Source: CAYQFQ01 sp964539415 (GTDB taxonomy: Bacteria > Patescibacteriota > Minisyncoccia > Phycocordibacterales > GWA1-40-21). From it: 15,866 bases of DNA. This document shows positions 13,901 to 15,866 of this stretch, piece after piece. Within the stretch, counting starts at the first letter, position 1. Each line of letters begins with the position of its first letter. The notes beneath the pieces were generated by a model. The model worked only from the letters and a program-made list of their open reading frames with translations, did no database searches and was not told the origin of the DNA. A program made the position numbers and the translations under genes. The stretch covers positions 1 to 15,866 of the forward strand of contig CAZIID010000013.1 of NCBI GenBank assembly GCA_964539415.1. The letters are read 5' to 3'.

Positions 13901-14474
13901 GTGGACAAAGATGCATAGCCTTAAATCCTTCGTAAACTAGCCCTTTATCACTAAGAGTTTTAAAAACATTCCAGACAGTCTCCATATATGTAGCATCCAT
14001 TGTTTTATAGTCTGCTTCCATATCTACAAAACGTCCCATTCTTGGAACAATCTTTTTCCAATCATCTACATAAGTAAAAACTTTACTTCTTGCAAGGTCG
14101 TTAAATTTTTCGAGACCATAATCTTCAATATCTTTTTTTGATTTCAAACCTAAATCTTTTTCAACAATGTTTTCTACGGGTAAGCCATGACAATCCCATC
14201 CCCATTTTCTTGGAACAAATTTTCCTTTCATTGTTTGATATCTACCAACATAATCTTTCATTGTACCAGCAAGTAAGTGACCATAATGTGGAAGTCCTGT
14301 AGCAAAAGGAGGTCCATCATAAAAAACGTACTCACCTTTAGGAGAATCTTTTTTCAAACTTTTTTGAAAAATGTCTTTCTCTTTCCAAAAAGCTAAAATT
14401 TCTTCTTCCCTTTCGGCTAGTTTGCTCTTTGGTTTAGTTTCCACCTCACTTTTTTTTTGTTCTTTTTTATCCAT
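10926..14474 (-). CDS. ileS: Isoleucine--tRNA ligase, type 2, with inserted histidine-phosphatase domain
   Basis: Class I synthetase charging tRNA-Ile, 1182 residues. HYGH (63-66) in ATGLPHYGHLLAG and WGWDCHGLPVE (91-101) belong to the eukaryote/archaeon-like type 2. The CP1 editing domain lies at about 205-400 (WTTTPWTLPGN 231-241, GTGIVHIAPAFGEDD 325-339). The second ATP motif reads KMAKRLKNYPDP (811-822), with Ala where Ser is usual. Cysteines 480, 485, 718 and 720 look like a split zinc ribbon. Between its two halves lies a full histidine-phosphatase domain (about 505-690). Residues 883-903 carry a small extra insert encoded by a palindromic repeat. The anticodon-binding domain follows from about 904. 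An extended -10 lies 24 nt upstream of the ATG. The synthetase call is secure; the role of the phosphatase is open. Confidence 0.97.
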   Translation of the reverse strand: MDKKEQKKSEVETKPKSKLAEREEEILAFWKEKDIFQKSLKKDSPKGEYVFYDGPPFATGLPHYGHLLAGTMKDYVGRYQTMKGKFVPRKWGWDCHGLPVENIVEKDLGLKSKKDIEDYGLEKFNDLARSKVFTYVDDWKKIVPRMGRFVDMEADYKTMDATYMETVWNVFKTLSDKGLVYEGFKAMHLCPHCGTTLSNFEVTQGYKDITDISVTVKFELTDTPQTFFLAWTTTPWTLPGNTALAVNPEIDYVKIKVGEEYFILAESRLSVMKEQKYEVIEKVKGSELVGKSYKPIFDYFNNDKLKNRENGFKVYPASFVTTEDGTGIVHIAPAFGEDDMNLGKELKLPFIQHVNMSGEFVSEVIDFAGNKVKPIEDPQKADIEVIKFLAPKGTLFAKEKFIHSYPHCWRCDTPLLNYATSSWFVEVTKIRGDLMKANSEIKWVPKEIGEGRFGKWLESARDWAISRSRFWGTPLPVWKCQAKDCKEKVFIGSIEDIKKRTNQNNKYFVVRHGEAESNTLGILSSNVNTPHHLTDKGREQAKEAAQKLKDKKIDYIFCSPFLRTKETAEIISKELGFSNDQIIFDNRLHEVNVGKLDGMKDSEYQAYFGSREEKFWKIPPEGESHSDVKNRMTDFVYETDSKYEGKNILIVSHNTPIWLMFAGVSGMTPAQAIAIRESGQPFVENSEIKEMPFSPIPHNRKYELDLHRPFIDEVELNCTCGGKMKRIPEVFDCWFESGSMPYGQKHYPFENLESFNPEKGIGFPADFIAEGVDQTRGWFYSMLVISTALFGKSSYKNVVVNGIVLAEDGQKMAKRLKNYPDPMELAAQYGADAMRYYLLSSPVMKAEDLAFSAKGVDEVVKKIIMRLQNVFTFYEMYGKETSPKSKVTTPVVIPVETGIPSSNILDKWVLARLKEVATSVTKDTDKYELDRATRPLGDFVDELSTWYIRRSRDRYKSDDVSDRNSAIETTKTVLLAFSKLLAPSMPFLAEDLYLKLGGEKESVHLADWPEEFVGEMKKDELEIIELMTEVRKIVTLGLEARAKAGIKVRQPLKSLKVKSPKLKGKEEYSDLIKDEVNVKGVVFDESITVEVELDTEMTVELKEEGMIRDLIRSIQEMRKEKKLNPEDVVLLSLTSDEKGLALVKKFEKEVKKTAGLKDIDYDGGAEEKEISIEDMRFFLEIK
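11779..11814. repeat. REP-like palindromic repeat inserted in the ileS coding region
   Basis: Two neighbouring perfect hairpins: ATCCCCGT-TTCC-ACGGGGAT (11779-11798) and GACAAC-CGGA-GTTGTC (11799-11814). In the ileS frame they encode TTPVVIPVETGIPS. The VIPVETGI peptide is, from memory, the hallmark of a widespread palindromic repeat that settles in coding regions of many bacteria. GC is far above that of the flanking gene. Confidence 0.7.
12405..12962 (-). other. Histidine-phosphatase (phosphoglycerate-mutase-like) domain within IleRS
   Basis: Residues about 505-690 of IleRS. All five expected catalytic positions are there: Arg511 and nucleophile His512 in YFVVRHGEAESN, Arg563 in CSPFLRTKETAEI, Glu590 in RLHEVNVGKLDG, and His653 in LIVSHNTPIW. 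LTDKGREQA (533-541) is also typical. The IleRS sequence leaves off after GSIEDIKKR and resumes at DLHRPFIDEVELNC, where normal IleRS runs on directly. The frame is open across both junctions. Closest in look to small broad-specificity phosphatases of the CobC/GpmB type; the substrate is unknown. Confidence 0.93.
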
Positions 14475-14498
14475 ATATGGCTTGTTAATTAGATTTTC

Positions 14499-14507
14499 AT
14501 TGTAACA
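14499..14507 (-). promoter_or_regulatory. Extended -10 promoter element of ileS
   Basis: On the minus strand TGTTACAAT matches the extended -10 with one change. The ATG follows after 24 nt, so here a short leader of about 18 nt would exist; it holds no Shine-Dalgarno sequence. The element lies just after the terminator of the upstream surface-protein gene. Confidence 0.55.
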
Positions 14508-14523
14508 GTTTTTTACAAAAAGA

Positions 14524-14559
14524 AAACAGCCCCGCCCTCAAGAGAGGGCGGGGCTGTTT
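14524..14559 (-). terminator. Strong GC-rich terminator after the Cys-rich surface protein
   Basis: A perfect 16-bp stem (AAACAGCCCCGCCCTC at 14524-14539 with 14544-14559) and loop AAGA. On the minus strand it is followed by TTTTCTTTTTG, a good U-tract. It begins 8 nt after the stop codon and isolates the ileS promoter from the upstream gene. Confidence 0.93.
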
Positions 14560-14567
14560 ATATTTCC

Positions 14568-15866
14568 CTATTGTTCTATAACATTCGTAGGCTTTTGAAT
14601 AACTTGAATTGACGTAGTACAAGTAGAGGTTTCCCCTTCTTCACTAAGTAAAGTCAATCCAATTTCTCTAGTACCAACAGAAGTAAATATAGTACTCGTA
14701 TCAACACCAGATCCAAGTGATTTGTTTTTTGTATTATCACGCCATGAATAAGAATTATAACCAGGCATAGATGTTAGTCTTGCTATTTTATTAGAATAAA
14801 TTTTACTTGTGTCAGATGGTCCGCCAGCTTGAGACACAACACAAGCTCCAACTGGTGCAATTTTTTCTGCATTCATAAAGGCAGTACAATAAGGACTTTC
14901 TGATCCAGAAATCATTGAAGTAGAATTATTCCAAAGAGCACACTGCCAAGTTGAAGATAATTCTGGATTTGGAATTGCTGGAGTGCTACCGATTCTTAAA
15001 GCTGGTGCTGAACAAAAAGTTCCATCAACAGGCCATGAAAAAGATGAAGAAAAAGCAAAAGTATCTGCATTAGAACCACATCTAGCTTTGTTTACATCAG
15101 GAATTATTTCCTCTTCTGGATTTGCTGAAGCTTCTGTTAATCCATTACCTGTTCCACCCCCACCGACGATACATCCAAGATCATTCTCATCTATAAGTCC
15201 ATCACCATCATCATCTATACCATTTTTACATTGTTCTGTTGGACTTACATTATTGTCTGAATTGAGAACTGTTATTGTCCATCTTGGATTATATTTAGCC
15301 AAACTTACATAAGGAATATTATACCAACTACCGCTTGTATTCACCAAAGTCATTTTGTAATTTAAGTTACCATCTGTTCCGTCCGCTTTATAACTGTGAT
15401 CATCACAAACCTTTCCTCCACTAGAATAATAAATACATCCTTTTGCATACATATCTACAGCACCAATTTCTACTCTAACAGTAGCGGTACCAGGAGCAAC
15501 AGCTGTACAAGTCATACCAGAACAACTTACAACTGAACTGTTTGATGAGACTGCGTAACCACCAATATTGTCATGATAGAAAGATAGATACCCTGTATTA
15601 TTGCTGTTTTGAGCACTGTCATAGAGGGTTAGGGTGCTTCCACAATATGGTGTATCCCAAACTGATCCTGTTGAGTTAAACGAACAAGTTTTTTCTCTTT
15701 CAAAAGAAACAGTTTCTCCTGGATCAAGAGTTGAATCACCCATGAGATTTACAGTATGAGTCAAGCTAATAATTCCATTGGAAGCAATTCTGATAGGGGC
15801 ACTCGATGTCATCCAGTGATAGTCAATACTTCTTGTTACAGACTTCGTCTTCGCCTGCCCATCCGA
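14568..15866 (-). CDS. Cys-rich secreted/surface protein with DGDGLID motif, C-terminal part
   Basis: The frame stays open to the right edge of the window (18 codons beyond the ATG at 15812), so this is the C-terminal part of a larger protein. The 432 visible residues are rich in Ser, Thr, Gly and Asn, with many cysteines spread in pairs, as in proteins that fold outside the cell with disulfides. CKNGIDDDGDGLIDENDLGC (encoded at 15171-15230) is a thrombospondin-3-like calcium-binding loop, common in exported CPR proteins. VAPGTATVRVEIG suggests an Ig-like strand pair. The last about 90 residues (from NKIARLTSMPGYNSYSWRDN) again look like a beta-sandwich, ending in IQVIQKPTNVIEQ without anchor or sortase motif. 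No enzymatic motif is seen. Role at the cell surface is inferred. Confidence 0.8.
   Translation of the reverse strand, partial: SDGQAKTKSVTRSIDYHWMTSSAPIRIASNGIISLTHTVNLMGDSTLDPGETVSFEREKTCSFNSTGSVWDTPYCGSTLTLYDSAQNSNNTGYLSFYHDNIGGYAVSSNSSVVSCSGMTCTAVAPGTATVRVEIGAVDMYAKGCIYYSSGGKVCDDHSYKADGTDGNLNYKMTLVNTSGSWYNIPYVSLAKYNPRWTITVLNSDNNVSPTEQCKNGIDDDGDGLIDENDLGCIVGGGGTGNGLTEASANPEEEIIPDVNKARCGSNADTFAFSSSFSWPVDGTFCSAPALRIGSTPAIPNPELSSTWQCALWNNSTSMISGSESPYCTAFMNAEKIAPVGACVVSQAGGPSDTSKIYSNKIARLTSMPGYNSYSWRDNTKNKSLGSGVDTSTIFTSVGTREIGLTLLSEEGETSTCTTSIQVIQKPTNVIEQ

Noticed and set aside
1..15866. CRISPR array, rRNA or tRNA genes, transposase
   Set aside because: No regularly spaced repeats, no conserved rRNA or tRNA segments and no transposase motifs were found on reading both strands.

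Overview
The window looks like a stretch of a small-genome, AT-rich bacterium of the Candidate Phyla Radiation (Patescibacteria, most likely Parcubacteria-like). This is inferred from gene content and style, not from a search. The signs are low GC, many Lys/Glu/Ile codons, little Shine-Dalgarno sequence, short core genes (RecO, S18), a eukaryote/archaeon-type IleRS, and large single-pass surface proteins with Ig-like modules and a DGDGLID calcium-type motif. TGA ends recA and ileS at the expected family C-termini, so the standard bacterial code fits.

Layout. Plus strand, 1-2683: the 3' end of ftsK/spoIIIE, a small membrane-anchored Ig-like protein, then recA behind a 175-nt AT-rich leader with a palindrome and a direct repeat. 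All other genes lie on the minus strand. Read in their own direction they are: the C-terminal part of a large Cys-rich surface protein (cut by the right edge), a strong terminator, ileS, recO, a 635-residue surface protein, glycyl-tRNA synthetase, an M16 peptidase, rpsF, ssb, rpsR, a terminator, a 353-nt intergenic region with a MITE-like inverted repeat, efp, a terminator, and a three-helix membrane protein. The last gene converges on recA.

The genes are mostly core information processing: homologous recombination and repair (recA, recO, ssb), chromosome partition (ftsK), translation (rpsF, rpsR, efp, glyS, ileS). Two surface proteins and a processing peptidase are interspersed. rpsF-ssb-rpsR is the classical bacterial order.

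The most notable signals are these. (1) IleRS carries a complete, apparently active histidine-phosphatase domain inserted between the two cysteine knuckles of a zinc ribbon. (2) Structured elements of about 110-130 nt sit directly after the stop codons of recA and ileS. They have the same layout and covarying stems, and their inner hairpins share loop sequences but in swapped order. (3) Extended -10 motifs lie 6-10 nt before the start codons of four genes, suggesting leaderless or nearly leaderless mRNAs. (4) EF-P lacks the PGKG-type tip loop. (5) A palindromic repeat has inserted in frame into the ileS coding region. (6) A near-palindromic candidate operator lies upstream of recA.
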